Source of the DNA: Nematopogon swammerdamellus
Lineage: Eukaryota; Arthropoda; Insecta; Lepidoptera; Adelidae
Assembly (NCBI GenBank): GCA_946902875.1
Contig: OX336340.1
Span: 5,601,739 to 5,665,738 of the forward strand
Direction: 5' to 3'
DNA: 64,000 bases
Shown: one piece after another, positions 30,193 through 39,600 of the stretch
Position numbering within the stretch: position 1 is the first letter of the stretch
How the letters are laid out: each line of letters begins with the position of its first letter
Program-made: the position numbers and the translations under genes
The notes under the pieces: generated by a model
The model's input: the letters and a program-made list of their open reading frames with translations, nothing else
What the model was told of the DNA's origin: nothing
Databases searched by the model: none

Positions 30193-30735
30193 TATTTTTA
30201 TTATTTACATTTTTTTTTTTATTGGAAGTACAAACAGGAGCACAACATTATAAAATATACAAATTAATTTAAAACGGTACAGGTGCATGCGCCTTAGCAC
30301 CGCCCTTCCCAAATAGAATGTGCGGCCATCTTACGCTCAGTAAGGGGGTACCACAACCCAGTCGGCCACAAATCTAATTGAGCCCACCATATAGTACTAC
30401 TGTCCTTTCTTTAGTAATGCATTGTCCGCCCCTATCAGTTTTCTACACCCCGAAGGTTAGTTTGTAAAGAATGCTAATATAAGTTATATTACATTTTTAC
30501 TTACAGTAAGAATGCAATTATTTAGTTTTTATTATTTATTAGGTTTGTTTTATTTTGTTTTACTGTTATGTGTTTTTTCTTCATTCAATAAAAGTACATA
30601 TATCAAAGTTATATTTTCATTTCATTTAATTAATTTTACATTTTCATTTATTTCGTAAGGGGCAATTATCAAACCTATTTAATTTCTAATGTATTTAGAA
30701 ACGTCCTTCTGTATCTATGTATGTACTGTATGTTA
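30193..30735. other. Mostly unassigned; SINE-B scrap
   Basis: A degenerate SINE-B complement lies at about 30322-30385 (GCGGCCATCTTACGCTCAGT, CCACAACCCAGTCGGCCAC). AT-rich remainder with TTCAATAAAAGTACATA near 30583. Confidence 0.4.
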
Positions 30736-30736
30736 A

Positions 30737-30880
30737 AGTAACTTTTGCCAGCGGCTTCGCTCGCATAGCCTATATCCAAAAATTTCTCAAATATTTTTTT
30801 TAATCGCATAAGTATTTTCGGAGATTACCTACATCCAAACTACAAGCTTTACATCTTTATAATATTAGCACAGATTACTT
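30737..30880 (+). repeat. Family J repeat
   Basis: AACTTTTGCCAGCGGCTTCG, TCGCATAGCCTATATCC, AGTATTTTCGGAGATTACCT and CATCTTTATAATATTAGCAC. Confidence 0.55.
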
Positions 30881-31310
30881 AATAGTTACTTCGTAACAGA
30901 TAAATCACTCCATAGAAAATGTTCCTACCTTCGGGCTATAATAGCCTACTGTTTCACGTCGCCAATCGCTGCGTGCGAAAATGTACCTTAACGATCGAGT
31001 GTAAAGTGGTTATTGCTTTGCAGCTGCGCGCAGTTGCGTGGGCGAGCGTCTATGTATACTTCGCGCGGCTGACGAATTTTCACTGAAATAGACCGCAAGC
31101 GGCCCGTCGGGCGGTAGGTAGTTAGCGCGCGCAAGTACATAGAGTGCGTGAGGCCTGATATTAGTGCAGAAGTGTAGATAATATTCTCTAATTTAGCATC
31201 AAACATTAACTTGATATGAACATCGTTCAGAAGATATGACAGACCGACAGACAGACGCACGCACGTGTCTCACTGGATTCCGTTTTCAACTCTTTGAGGT
31301 ACGGAATCTA
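30881..31310. other. Unassigned; decayed LINE-tail motifs
   Basis: GACAGACCGACAGACAGACG and TTGAGGTACGGAATCT near 31230-31305 resemble family M ends. The rest is not recognised. Confidence 0.35.
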
Positions 31311-31496
31311 AAAAAAACTGCCATTGCCTCGAGCGGAGCCGCGGACATTGCTATGTAGTAGTCCGTAGACTTATATATAAAGCCTGTGTGGCCCGCGAGC
31401 CAGCGGACATTATTACATAGCCTCTATCATATCTCGCCGCAGTCATCCGCCGTGTGTGCCGAAAGGCGAGTACACACTTCGTTCGTCATTTTAATG

Positions 31497-31834
31497 TTTT
31501 TTTTTTTTATGGAAACTGACACGGTTGGCTGCATCACCTACAACATCCGTGATGTCAGCCCATAACACCGGGTGAACTAGGTGCCACGTCAGCGCTTCCC
31601 TTCGGTCGTGCCGGCTACACTGAACTGGACGGAAAACACAAACTATTTACATAGCCGTTTCGACCGACGTTCCATTCAGTGCGGTGGTACCAACCCGGGC
31701 GGTTGAACCCTACCACCAAGTAAGGTAAGAAGGGAAGGGACCTACAGTTTAACGTGGAATCCGAACCACGGTCAGCCACCAACGGTCGAGCGGTCACCCA
31801 TCGAAGCACTGACCGCGCTCAGCGTTGCTTAACC
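31497..31834 (-). mobile_element. SINE-A, nearly full-length with 5S-like block
   Basis: On the minus strand the copy starts inside the 5S-like part (TTAAGCAACGCTGAGCGCGG and TCAGTGCTTCGATGGGTGAC), then GTGGTTCGGATTCCACG, core and tail; poly-T at 31497-31509. The A-box end is missing or replaced. Confidence 0.75.
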
Positions 31835-31904
31835 TTCAATATCGATAGTCGACTGTATTTTATGACTTATTAGTATTTTAACTTTGCAATAGGTCTGGTT
31901 TTTT

Positions 31905-32100
31905 TTATTTGGCGCCAAGCCACCCATAAGGTGTCTAACGACGCCCATCGACATTTGGTCGTATGCGGGGGTTGGGAAGCCCACGTCAGCCTGACAGGTA
32001 CTTGGGGGGGGATATATAGACAGCGAGAGCGTTCCAGAGTTACCGGTTCTGTAGAGGAAATATTTGCAGAACTGAGCTGCTGAACAAAACTGCAGATTTG
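31905..32100 (-). repeat. LINE-K tail fragment
   Basis: CACCCATAAGGTGTCTAACG, ACGCCCATCGACATTTGGTC, GGTTGGGAAGCCCACG and CGTTCCAGAGTTACCGG. The last block corresponds to the region encoding the end of the LINE protein at 60430-60470. Confidence 0.5.
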
Positions 32101-32101
32101 T

Positions 32102-32349
32102 TAGCCTCGGTAGCTTAGTGCTGCGGTCGGTCAACTGTTGTTACGCAACGCTGAGCGCGGTCAGTACTTGGATGACCGCTCGTCCGTTGGAGGCTAACCG
32201 TGGTCTTACCTTACTAGGTGGTAGGGTTTATCCCGGGCGGGTTGATACCACCGCACTGAGCGAAATGTCGGTCGAAACGGCTACGTAAATAGTTCGTGTT
32301 TTCCGTCCCGTTCAGTGTAACCGACATAAAATGAAGGAAAGCACTGATA
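32102..32349 (+). mobile_element. SINE-A, left part of a copy split by a transposon
   Basis: Complete head: GCCTCGGTAGCTTAGTGCTG, GTTACGCAACGCTGAGCGCG, GTCAGTACTTGGATGACCGC and GCTAACCGTGG. Then core and body up to GGAAAGCACTGATA, where the element at 32350 begins. The remainder resumes at 33914. Confidence 0.8.
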
Positions 32350-33913
32350 TTAGGGTTGGTCACTCTTGTATGGAAATTATTTTTTTTTTTTTAATTTAAT
32401 GGTAATAATTCTAAAAAGTTGTAACTGGTCTAGTTAAATGAAATTAAGCAAAAAAAAACATTACTTTTCCTGCATCTTCAGCACGCGCATGGTCTTCAAA
32501 AAAATGAGAAATTTTCAATAATACATTTTTAATTTAATTTTTACAATTTATTAATTACAATGACCCATGTATTACAAGTGACATAAAACTTACAAATAAA
32601 CATGAAACATAAATCCTGTAACTTAAAATAAACAGTATTGAAGACAGATATTCAATAAAAGTCATTTGAATCACTTTTTAAAATCCTTCTTACTTTGGAA
32701 TTTTTTCATTATTTTTCTCGAGGAAATCTTTGCTAGTATTAAGCCTTCTCTCGACTTTTTATCACACAACGAAACAGCTGCTTCCGTCACAATTTTCACA
32801 GATCGCTCTACGGCTTGTGTATGACAAGGTAACTTCATAAATTTCAGACTGTCGTCGCCTTTAGTTTCGATGATCTTGGTTATGTCTTCATGGGTAACAT
32901 TTTTCAGAATCGGTAGGTCGTAGAGAGTCTGCTGGCAGTCTATTAGGTCAATATATGACCCAGCTTCAAGATTGATCTACGGGATCTCAAATACCGAGGA
33001 TGTTTTTAAGTGTCCAATTGATTTCATGCTTTTATTATTGTTCTGGCAGCCAGTTCTCTCACATGTTTTTCTTCGTCAGTCAGCATTGCCAACAACAGAT
33101 TTTCTGGATGTACGAAGTATGAATTACGTCGAATAACAGGATCTAATACTGTCTTCAGTTCGTCAGGGAGGTATTGTGAACAAGAAATTAATTTCCATAG
33201 GTTCTTTGAGCCAGCACTTTGAATGAAAACTTTTCATGAACTGTATTACTCGCTTATAAGACACAATTGGAATTAAAGCTTTTTTTCCAAACATTTTCCA
33301 CTTCCACTGAAACAATCTCTGCAATATGGTAGGACGGTTCTTTGTTACTGCATCTCTCGATTTTTAAACAAGATCTCGTCCGTTCATAATATTTCTTGAC
33401 GTCTTCGCAAGTCGGTAATTCATTTTGTCGAAATTCTTGTGTGGTCCCAAATATAGGACACTGGTGCGATTTCCTTGTCTCCTCCATGTTCACGAATAGT
33501 TGAAATTAAGTGATAACAAACACAATAATACGTCGATATGGCGCGAAAACCGGCAGCGCGACTTTGCAACACTAATTAAATGAATTAGTGCGTTTGTTCT
33601 GCAGTTGGTCAGCCTGTATCCCCTCCCCCGCACAATAGAACAGAGAGTAATAGTGGAGAGAAGAGTACATTCCATCGTTTCTAAGGTCATTTCAAGTCAG
33701 AATTTGTTTTTGTAAACCATAATTAAAATTTATTTAATGGTTGCATATTTTACTATTTTGTAGATTTTTACAGATTTTCAAATGCAATGCGCGGGCTGAA
33801 GCAATTGAAATATTTGAGTGTTATTTCACTGAAGCTTTACTTAATTACATAGACAACTTTTCCACCCTATTACAAAACGATTGAAGAAAAACAAATTTTG
33901 TGACCCACCCTAA
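32350..33913. mobile_element. 1.56-kb DNA transposon of unidentified superfamily
   Basis: Terminal inverted repeats of 13 bp with one mismatch: TTAGGGTTGGTCA at the left, and TGACCCACCCTAA at the right. CTGATA on the left flank and CTGACA on the right flank look like a 6-bp target duplication with one substitution; the intact SINE has CTGACA only once. Inside on the minus strand is a decayed frame with a well-kept N-terminus and C-terminus. Its size suggests the middle of a longer protein has been deleted. Confidence 0.75.
32671..33493 (-). pseudogene. Decayed protein of the 1.56-kb transposon, function unknown
   Basis: The N-terminal 79 codons are open from ATG near 33493: MEETRKSHQCPIFG, TCEDVKKYYERTRSCLKIE and AEIVSVEVENVWKK. 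A frameshift follows. A later frame reads LIDCQQTLYDLPILKNV, IIETKGDDSLKFMKLPCH, TQAVERSVKIVTEAAVS and KKSREGLILAKISSRKIMK, ending near 32671. The (PCHTQAVER) region is one I have seen at the C-terminus of multicopy invertebrate proteins of unknown function, but I cannot name the family and do not assign a catalytic role. Several stops and shifts separate the two conserved parts, and the central domain is missing. Confidence 0.5.
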
Positions 33914-34005
33914 CTGACATGTCACCTAGTTCACCCGGTGTTATAGACTGACATCACGGATGTTGTAGGTGATGTAGCCAACCGTGTCAGTTTCCATAAA
34001 AAAAA
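33914..34005 (+). mobile_element. SINE-A, right part of the split copy
   Basis: CTGACATGTCACCTAGTTCA, CACGGATGTTGTAGGTGATG and GTGTCAGTTTCCATAAAAAA complete the SINE begun at 32102. Confidence 0.8.
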
Positions 34006-34400
34006 CTGATTGGTAGGCACCCGCTGTAAGTACCGCGTGTAGGGATGCAATCCTTGCCCAGTGCTGGTTGTGTGGAGGTGGAAAGGAGACTGCGGCGGGA
34101 TCGCGTCAAACAACTCCTCCGAGCACCCCCCGCGGACTAAGTGATAATTTGCGATCGTTTGCCAGATGCGGAGAATTCGAACCAGTTTCTTTCTCGTTTC
34201 CTAAGTGCATTTCTGTCATGACCTGGTTATTATACCTACATGGCTGAAAGGGGTTATTCTACACATGCAACTGAACTACTTTTGTTCTACTACTTCTTGT
34301 GAGAACAGTTTTCTTCACTTTTATTAAATTCAAAAACATTTAGGTAAATGGTCAAAATTATTCAGTTTCTCTTACATAATTTAGTTATTGGTGATATAGA
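34006..34400. other. Unassigned; diverged MITE piece
   Basis: GAAAGGGGTTATTCTACACA, TGCAACTGAACTACTTTTG and AGAACAGTTTTCTTC near 34247-34315 resemble the interior of the MITE at 17580-17862. Otherwise nothing recognised. Confidence 0.35.
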
Positions 34401-34401
34401 A

Positions 34402-34560
34402 ACCGGCCAAGTGCGAGTCGGACTCGCGCATCGAGGGTTCCGTACCTCCGTTTTTATTATTTGGTATATAACTTGAGTTTGCACTATAATCACACCAAGT
34501 TTGACAATTTATTGTCAAGATTACCGTTTTTACAATAGAACAAGAACAAAAATGTTTTAA
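34402..34560 (+). repeat. Family M repeat, 5' end
   Basis: AAACCGGCCAAGTGCGAGTC, GACTCGCGCATCGAGGGTTC and CGTACC, then CTATAATCACACCAAGTTTG, which is also mirrored at 25500-25540. Confidence 0.55.
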
Positions 34561-34843
34561 TTAATAAAAACAGCAGTGTGTCCCCACCATAAATACGCTA
34601 ATTAGCACAGCCCTGAAAATTAGAACAAAACTGTTAAATTATGTAAAATGTTAGCCTAGTACTCGGCTCTCTATGTGTAGGTACACTGAACATTATGTAT
34701 GTATGTAGGTATGAGCACATTATATTCCTATGTACACCGCCTCGAGTCCAAGCTGTTACATAAAACCGGGTTGTTAGTAACTAACCACCCTGTATGTGTT
34801 ATCCGTTTTAAAATAAAATAAGGTAAAGTCTTTTGGAAATGTA

Positions 34844-35226
34844 TTTTTTTTTATGTAAACTGACACGGTCGGCTACATCACCTACTACATCCGTGATGTC
34901 AGCCCATAACACCTCGGTGAACTGGTGCCATGTCAGTGCTTCCCTTCGGTCGTTCCGGCTACACTGAACTGAACGGAAAACGCAAACTGTTTACGTAGCC
35001 GTTTTAACCGACCTTTCATTCAGTGCGTTTGTATCAACCCGGGCGGTTTAAACTCTACCACCTAGTAAGGTAAGAAGGGAAGGGGCCTACAGTTTTATAT
35101 GGAATCCGAACCACGGTCAGCCTCCAACGGTCGAGCGGTCACCCATCCATCCACTGACCGCCCACAGATGTGCTTGTGATCCGACCGACAGTCCACCGAC
35201 CGCACCACTGAGCTACCGAGGCTGAC
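34844..35226 (-). mobile_element. SINE-A, full-length, alternative middle of head
   Basis: On the minus strand: GCCTCGGTAGCTCAGTGGTG, then GGACTGTCGGTCGGATCACA, AGCACATCTGTGGGCGGTCA, TGGATGGATGGGTGACCGC and GTGGTTCGGATTCCAT. The box-C-like end of the 5S block is kept but the TTAAGCAACG part is replaced by a TCACAAGCACA segment; 41641-41722 has the same variant. Body and A-tail complete. Confidence 0.75.
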
Positions 35227-35469
35227 AATATTTTTCTATCGAATATATTTCTTGAACGTCCACTGTTTTCCTTTTAAACTTTTAGCAGAAGATATTGCCT
35301 GTATTGCAGGCAAAGCGTACAAAAATACTTGACCCAAATGCAATACCGAACCTTGATGTTTCGGGTACACTTCCATCCCGTATAATATTTAGAGCACTGG
35401 TCTATAGTACTAGATGGGCCTTTCTCATAAATCACTCTCGAAACACACACACGCACCCCCGCACGCTTG
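35227..35469. other. Unassigned sequence
   Basis: Short overlapping frames on both strands, without motif. Confidence 0.35.
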
Positions 35470-35725
35470 TCACACAATTGTAGGCTATGTTAGTTATTAT
35501 TATTATTTGTATATGCTGATTGTCATTGTTGGGTGTTTGTTTATTTTTAGTCTTGTCCTTGATTGGAAAGTGGGAGCCCCTGAAAATCAGGTTCGCTGTC
35601 TTTCATAGTGAGTCAGCTGGGTGGGCTCCCTTTTCGTCACATGTATGTGTTCATTTGTGTTGTTATGTAAGGTGTTGTTGTGTGACGAAAAAAGAAATCA
35701 TTTAATTTCATTTCATTTCAAAAAG
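35470..35725 (+). repeat. Retrotransposon 3' UTR
   Basis: GAAAGTGGGAGCCCCTGAAA, TCAGGTTCGCTGTCTTTCAT, AGTGAGTCAGCTGGGTGGG and CTCCC form a stem (GGGAGCCC against GGGCTCCC). It is followed by a T/G-rich stretch and an ATTTC-type tail near 35703-35720, as in 5'-truncated LINE insertions. Confidence 0.45.
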
Positions 35726-35789
35726 ACATGACATCAACCAAATCACCTTATGAGCTGTGATCACAATTACTATTACTTGTTTTGTGTGG

Positions 35790-35863
35790 CTCACGTTATC
35801 GTCTTAAGTGCGCAAATACGCGACCTCACTCGCGTATTTGCGTACTTAAGACGATAGCGTGAG
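35790..35863. repeat. 34-bp hairpin, near-perfect
   Basis: Left arm CTCACGTTATCGTCTTAAGT and GCGCAAATACGCGA, loop CCTCAC, and a right arm that is the complement with two mismatches. Rich in CG steps and placed in AT-rich DNA; possibly the end-to-end remnant of a MITE. Confidence 0.85.
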
Positions 35864-35993
35864 CGCGTTTATACCATAAGATGGATTTTAATACGATCCT
35901 TTGAATGTATTCGTGATGACAATTACATATGAAGGCACGCACACTTGTTAACCAAAGGTAACATGTTTTATCGCCCTTTGTCGCCTCTAGTAT

Positions 35994-36205
35994 TTAGTTC
36001 GACGATTTAGAGAGCAATACTTTCAAAATATCTCGCTCCCCTTCGGAATCGTATCCATCAACATATTCCACGATACCTTCGTACGGTTCAGGAACCATCT
36101 CATAGCAGGTGAATGTTCCAAATATGTTAGGTAAAAGAATATCGAGCATGAAATGGTTCCCAATCGTGTCTTCCAACTTATCCCTATGACCATTTCATGA
36201 CGCTC
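35994..36205 (-). CDS. Orphan frame, possible terminal exon or pseudogene
   Basis: About 65 codons open from an upstream TGA to TAA at 35994. There is no ATG near the 5' end; the only internal Met codons are within the conserved-looking part. The product is well balanced in composition: DTIGNHFMLDILLPNIFG, TFTCYEMVPEPYEG, IVEYVDGYDSEGERDILKV and LLSKSSN. It has an acidic middle and reads like a soluble globular protein tail. I recognise no family. It lies outside the repeats that I could identify. It could be the last exon of a gene whose upstream exons are beyond the transposons at 36.7-38.5 kb, or a processed fragment. No canonical AATAAA follows; GATAAAA occurs about 25 bp downstream. Confidence 0.3.
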
Positions 36206-36670
36206 TATGATCGTAAGTTCGGTTTAAAGAATCTTTATTTAAAAAGAATGTGTAGGTGCACATTCGCTTGCAGTGATTATTAAAAGTTGTTACAAAGCAG
36301 ATACTTAAAATTAAATTTAAAAACTAAACATTTCGTATGATTGGCAAAGCTAATTAATGAAACAACAATATTCAGTAAACAGACGGACAGATTAACATAC
36401 ACACAGAATTGAAATATTGATAAAATGTTTTTACGAAGGTAAGTATAAAACTTTTATTCATTTAGGAAGTATTTTTTACACTTAATTTCTGTGTCTTTCA
36501 CCAACTTAACTAATAAGTTTTCATTAACTACTTATATTATTTTTTTTGGTAGCTTATTAAAAATTTGTTCGCCATCAAAAATCATGTTTGTTTTACCGTA
36601 ATTCGTTCGGACTGTTGGAATGCGTATGTGTGTTTGCGTACTGGCGTTTCGTGTGAAACATGCGTTAGTA
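36206..36670. other. Unassigned AT-rich sequence
   Basis: No repeat match or credible frame. Confidence 0.4.
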
Positions 36671-37227
36671 TAAGGTGTCTCAATAAGAGTGCACTATTAA
36701 AATTTTGTGGCATTTTTTCTCGTGCACGTGGCAACACTGAAATTTGACAGCTGTCACCTATGCTTGTTCCGATTATTAAAAATGGAGCGCCACACAAAAG
36801 AAGAACGCGTTATCATTGTGAAAACCCATTACAAAAATGGGGAAAGTTACGCTGCGACCGCTCGCAAAGTTCGCGGAATTTTCGTTCGAGAAAGTGCACC
36901 TAATTTGTCAAGAATTCGAAGATTGGTCAAAACATTTGAAGAATTTGGGTCGATTAATTCTTCAAATTTTTGACCACTCTTCGAATTGTTAACAAATTAG
37001 GTGCACTTTCTCGAAGCGAAAATTACGCGAAGTTTTCGAGCGGTCTCGGTTTCCATTTTTGTAATGGATTTTCACAATGATAACGCGTTCTTCTTTTGTG
37101 TGGCGCTCCATTTTTAATAATCGGAACAATCATAGGTGACAGCTGTCAAATTTAAGATTTGCCACTTGCACGAGAAAAAAAAATGCCACAAAATTTTAAT
37201 AGTGCGCTCTTATTGAGACAACCTTTA
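36671..37227. mobile_element. Foldback element made of two inverted Tc1/mariner-type ends
   Basis: A 557-bp near-palindrome. The arms (about 36671-36955 and 36965-37227) are inverted copies of the same transposon 5' end: GGTGTCTCAATAAGAG at the tip, ATTTGACAGCTGTCACCTAT, TCCGATTATTAAAAATGGAG and CACACAAAAGAAGAACGCG. The tips carry TA. The right arm has an indel in the coding part. Unlike a normal transposon, no 3' end is present. Confidence 0.8.
36782..36973 (+). pseudogene. Transposase N-terminal helix-turn-helix domain, truncated
   Basis: From ATG 36782: MERHTKEERVIIVKTHYKNG, ESYAATARKVRGIF, ESAPNLSRIRRLVKTFEEFG. This is the first DNA-binding helix-turn-helix domain found at the start of many arthropod Tc1/mariner-type transposases. 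It ends at a stop where the inverted arm begins, so the catalytic DDE domain is absent. The mirrored arm (36965-37100, minus) encodes the same start with a deletion after HYKNG. Such a truncated domain can only bind DNA, if expressed at all. Confidence 0.7.
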
Positions 37228-37590
37228 GTTAGTAGTAAGTAGTGGCGACGTCACGAGGCGGTCCCCGGAGTTTGCTCAGGTGAAGGCTCTCGGCTACGCA
37301 CCACTCAGCGAACGATTGCAATTTTTCTGATTGGACTCCCTCCCGGCACCTGTCACATTTGTCAGTCGAAAACTTTGGAGCTACGGATTAAATGAAACTT
37401 TTGAAGAATTCCTTACCTCTAATTTGTCACGAGACATCCAGATCCAATCAGATTGCGTAAATAAATTACATTTCATTAGAGACGAGCGCGGTACGCTGAA
37501 GCGATCCGTCACTTTCGAAAGATTTTGAGAGTTTCCAATTTGTGCATTAGAGATTTATCTGGCCATCAGTGATTCGTTTAGGCAAATACA
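37228..37590. other. Unassigned sequence
   Basis: A 65-codon frame at 37331 has no recognisable motif. Confidence 0.35.
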
Positions 37591-37592
37591 TA

Positions 37593-38511
37593 GGCTGTTC
37601 CAAAAATTTTTAGTGAAATGAAAAATAATTAGAATATGAAAAAAAATTATTTACAACTTTTCAAAATATTTCCCTCCAATCCCTATGCACTTATGCATTC
37701 GGGTGAACCAGTTTTCAAAACATTTAAAAAATGTATCTTGGAGGTCGAAAAATAACCGCCGAAATTCTTCGACGGCCTCGTCTGCTGTGTTGAATTTTCG
37801 CCCGCGAAGCATTTTTTTTACCGTGGGAAATAAAAAAAAATCGCATGGAGCTAAATCTGGGCTGTACGGAGGATGGGATAACCTTTGTACCCCCGAAGTT
37901 GTCAAATAGTCCATGTTTCTACCGGTGTGTGAGCGGGCGCGTTATCTTGGTGAAAAAGAATGCCACGGACGCCGCTCCTTGGGCGCTCGCTGTTCAACTC
38001 CCCGAAAGCTTGAGGCAGACAAACTTCGCAATAACCCAATCTTCAGTTCAGCTTGAATCTCCCGATGTGTAATGTGTCTATTCTCCCGCAATAGCCACTC
38101 TACCCTGATGACGTTTTCATGAGTGACTGCAGTTGATGGTCGGCCGGGTCTGGGGTCATCGTTTAGGTTCTCTCGACCACGTTTAAATTCACGAAACCAA
38201 TAAGAAACTGTTGCTAACGCAGGAGCAGACTCCCCAAAAGCTGCTTGTAAATTTTCGTGAGATTCCTTGAAGGTTAACCCTAGTTTATAATCATAGAAAA
38301 TCATAACACGAAAAGCTTCTCGCGAGACGTCCATTGTTGCAAATAAAATATGAGTGACGGATAACCGTTAAAAATATTTAAAAAAAGAACTACACATAGG
38401 TGGCCAATAATTTTCATCAAGGAGATTTGTATTTAAATTAGTCGTCAAATCAAAATAGTTTCAGGGAAAAAAATTGTATTTATTCTGTGGCTAACAATTT
38501 TCGGAACAGCC
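37593..38511 (-). mobile_element. Mariner element, internally deleted
   Basis: A 919-bp element with inverted termini GGCTGTTCCAAAAATTTTTA (left) and the complement of AACAATTTTCGGAACAGCC (right). TA precedes the left terminus. It carries a mariner-type transposase on the minus strand with about 120 codons missing from the middle. A complete mariner is about 1.3 kb. Confidence 0.8.
37651..38334 (-). pseudogene. Mariner (DD34D) transposase, deleted and frameshifted
   Basis: From ATG 38334 the N-terminal helix-turn-helix domain is intact: MDVSREAFRVMIFYDYKLG, SYWFREFKRGRENLNDDPRP, GRPSTAVTHENV and REIQAELKIG. An internal deletion near 38020-38040 removes the first catalytic aspartate. The C-terminal part, in other frames, keeps HQDNAPAHTPVE (second Asp), then after a frameshift HPPYSPDLAPCDFFLF (third Asp, about 34 residues on, as in mariners) and the end NWFTRMHKCIGIGGKYFEKL. 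The motif spacing identifies the mariner family; this copy cannot be active. Confidence 0.8.
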
Positions 38512-38649
38512 CACCTACTTAGGTAAGAATACTGCCTCTGGAAGATTTAAATCTCAGGTACTTTAATTATAAATTACTATTTATAATTATATTATCTGAC
38601 TATCCCCGCCTTTTGTCGCCTGTAATTTCGTTTATAACTCGAAAGAGAG

Positions 38650-38855
38650 AAATACTTTTTTATGGAAAGTGCGACGTGTGGCATCGTTTCACCTACAAGG
38701 AGGTATCTAGCGATGGCCGTGGGCATTCCGCGATGTACGCGGGGATTACGAATGCCGACCTGACACGCCCCTTTTGAAAAACGCCAGGCCGTACTTGGAG
38801 AGAATAGATCCGCGCCAAGGTGAGAGTTGGCTACCCTGTCGCCGTTGTGCACTGC
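38650..38855 (-). repeat. LINE-K tail fragment
   Basis: ACCTACAAGGAGGTATCTAG, CGATGGCCGTGGGCATTC and GGGGATTACGAATGCCGACC, then CTTGGAGAGAATAGATCCGC. Confidence 0.45.
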
Positions 38856-38960
38856 ATCTTGTCCTTATCCCTTAGTCGCCTTTTACGACATGCACGGGGA
38901 GAGATGCAGTGCGACTATTCTTATTTAGTACCGACGCAGTACTGTGTGGGGTCGGTACTG
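38822..38960 (-). repeat. SINE-A2-type head, inverted
   Basis: CCTTATCCCTTAGTCGCCTT, TTACGACATGCACGGGGAG, AGATGCAGTGCGACTATTC and GTGTGGGGTCGGTACTG are the complement of the alternative head at 181-250. Confidence 0.6.
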
Positions 38961-39044
38961 TACTGTACTATTAACATCTCGATATTAAAATAATATAAAA
39001 TAGATATAAAAATAATACAATATAGATAAGAAATTAGAAGAAGA

Positions 39045-39077
39045 GCAGTCGCTCGCGTGCGACACGCGAGCGACTGC
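39045..39077. repeat. Perfect 15-bp GC-rich hairpin
   Basis: GCAGTCGCTCGCGTG, a 3-nt loop CGA, then the exact complement CACGCGAGCGACTGC. Confidence 0.9.
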
Positions 39078-39404
39078 CGAAAATTTTGTGAAGGTCGCGT
39101 GACGCCGAGAGTCTTCTGAAAATTATTGTGAAAAGGCGCCCGGAGGCTGCGACAAGATGAGCTATTGTGTGTCAACGTATTATTATAAATTATATTTTAT
39201 CTCATAATTACTTATCCATTTTCCCTTACATTAAACTTAATTGAATCCAAGTGGAATGTATTAATACAAGAATATTAATTTCATACGTACATAAATAATA
39301 TACTTCGTCGTAATACGCTCTTTAAAAAAGATTAAGTAAATATTATAATTTTTGAACATGTAAAAATTTACTAGTTATAGGTGCCATTTCGTAGATGACA
39401 GTTT
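39078..39404. other. Unassigned sequence
   Basis: AT-rich; nothing recognised. Confidence 0.4.
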
Positions 39405-39600
39405 GCTCACAGCTCAGGCCGCCAATGACGTAGCGTTATGATTTATTGATTTAACCTATCTTGAGAAGTGAGAGAATTTAATAATGAAAACCGTATGAAA
39501 ATCGATAAAGGAGTTCTCGAGTTATAAGGATAATCATAAATATTTACGTACGTTACATGGCCGCCGCCCGCGCCGTTCGCCTTAGAAATTTATTCTTTTT
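39405..39600 (+). repeat. Family H repeat, 5'-truncated
   Basis: TTGCTCACAGCTCAGGCCGC, CAATGACGTAGCGTTATGAT, TGAGAAGTGAGAGAATTTAA and GTTCTCGAGTTATAAGGATA. The full copy is at 56526-56790. Confidence 0.65.
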
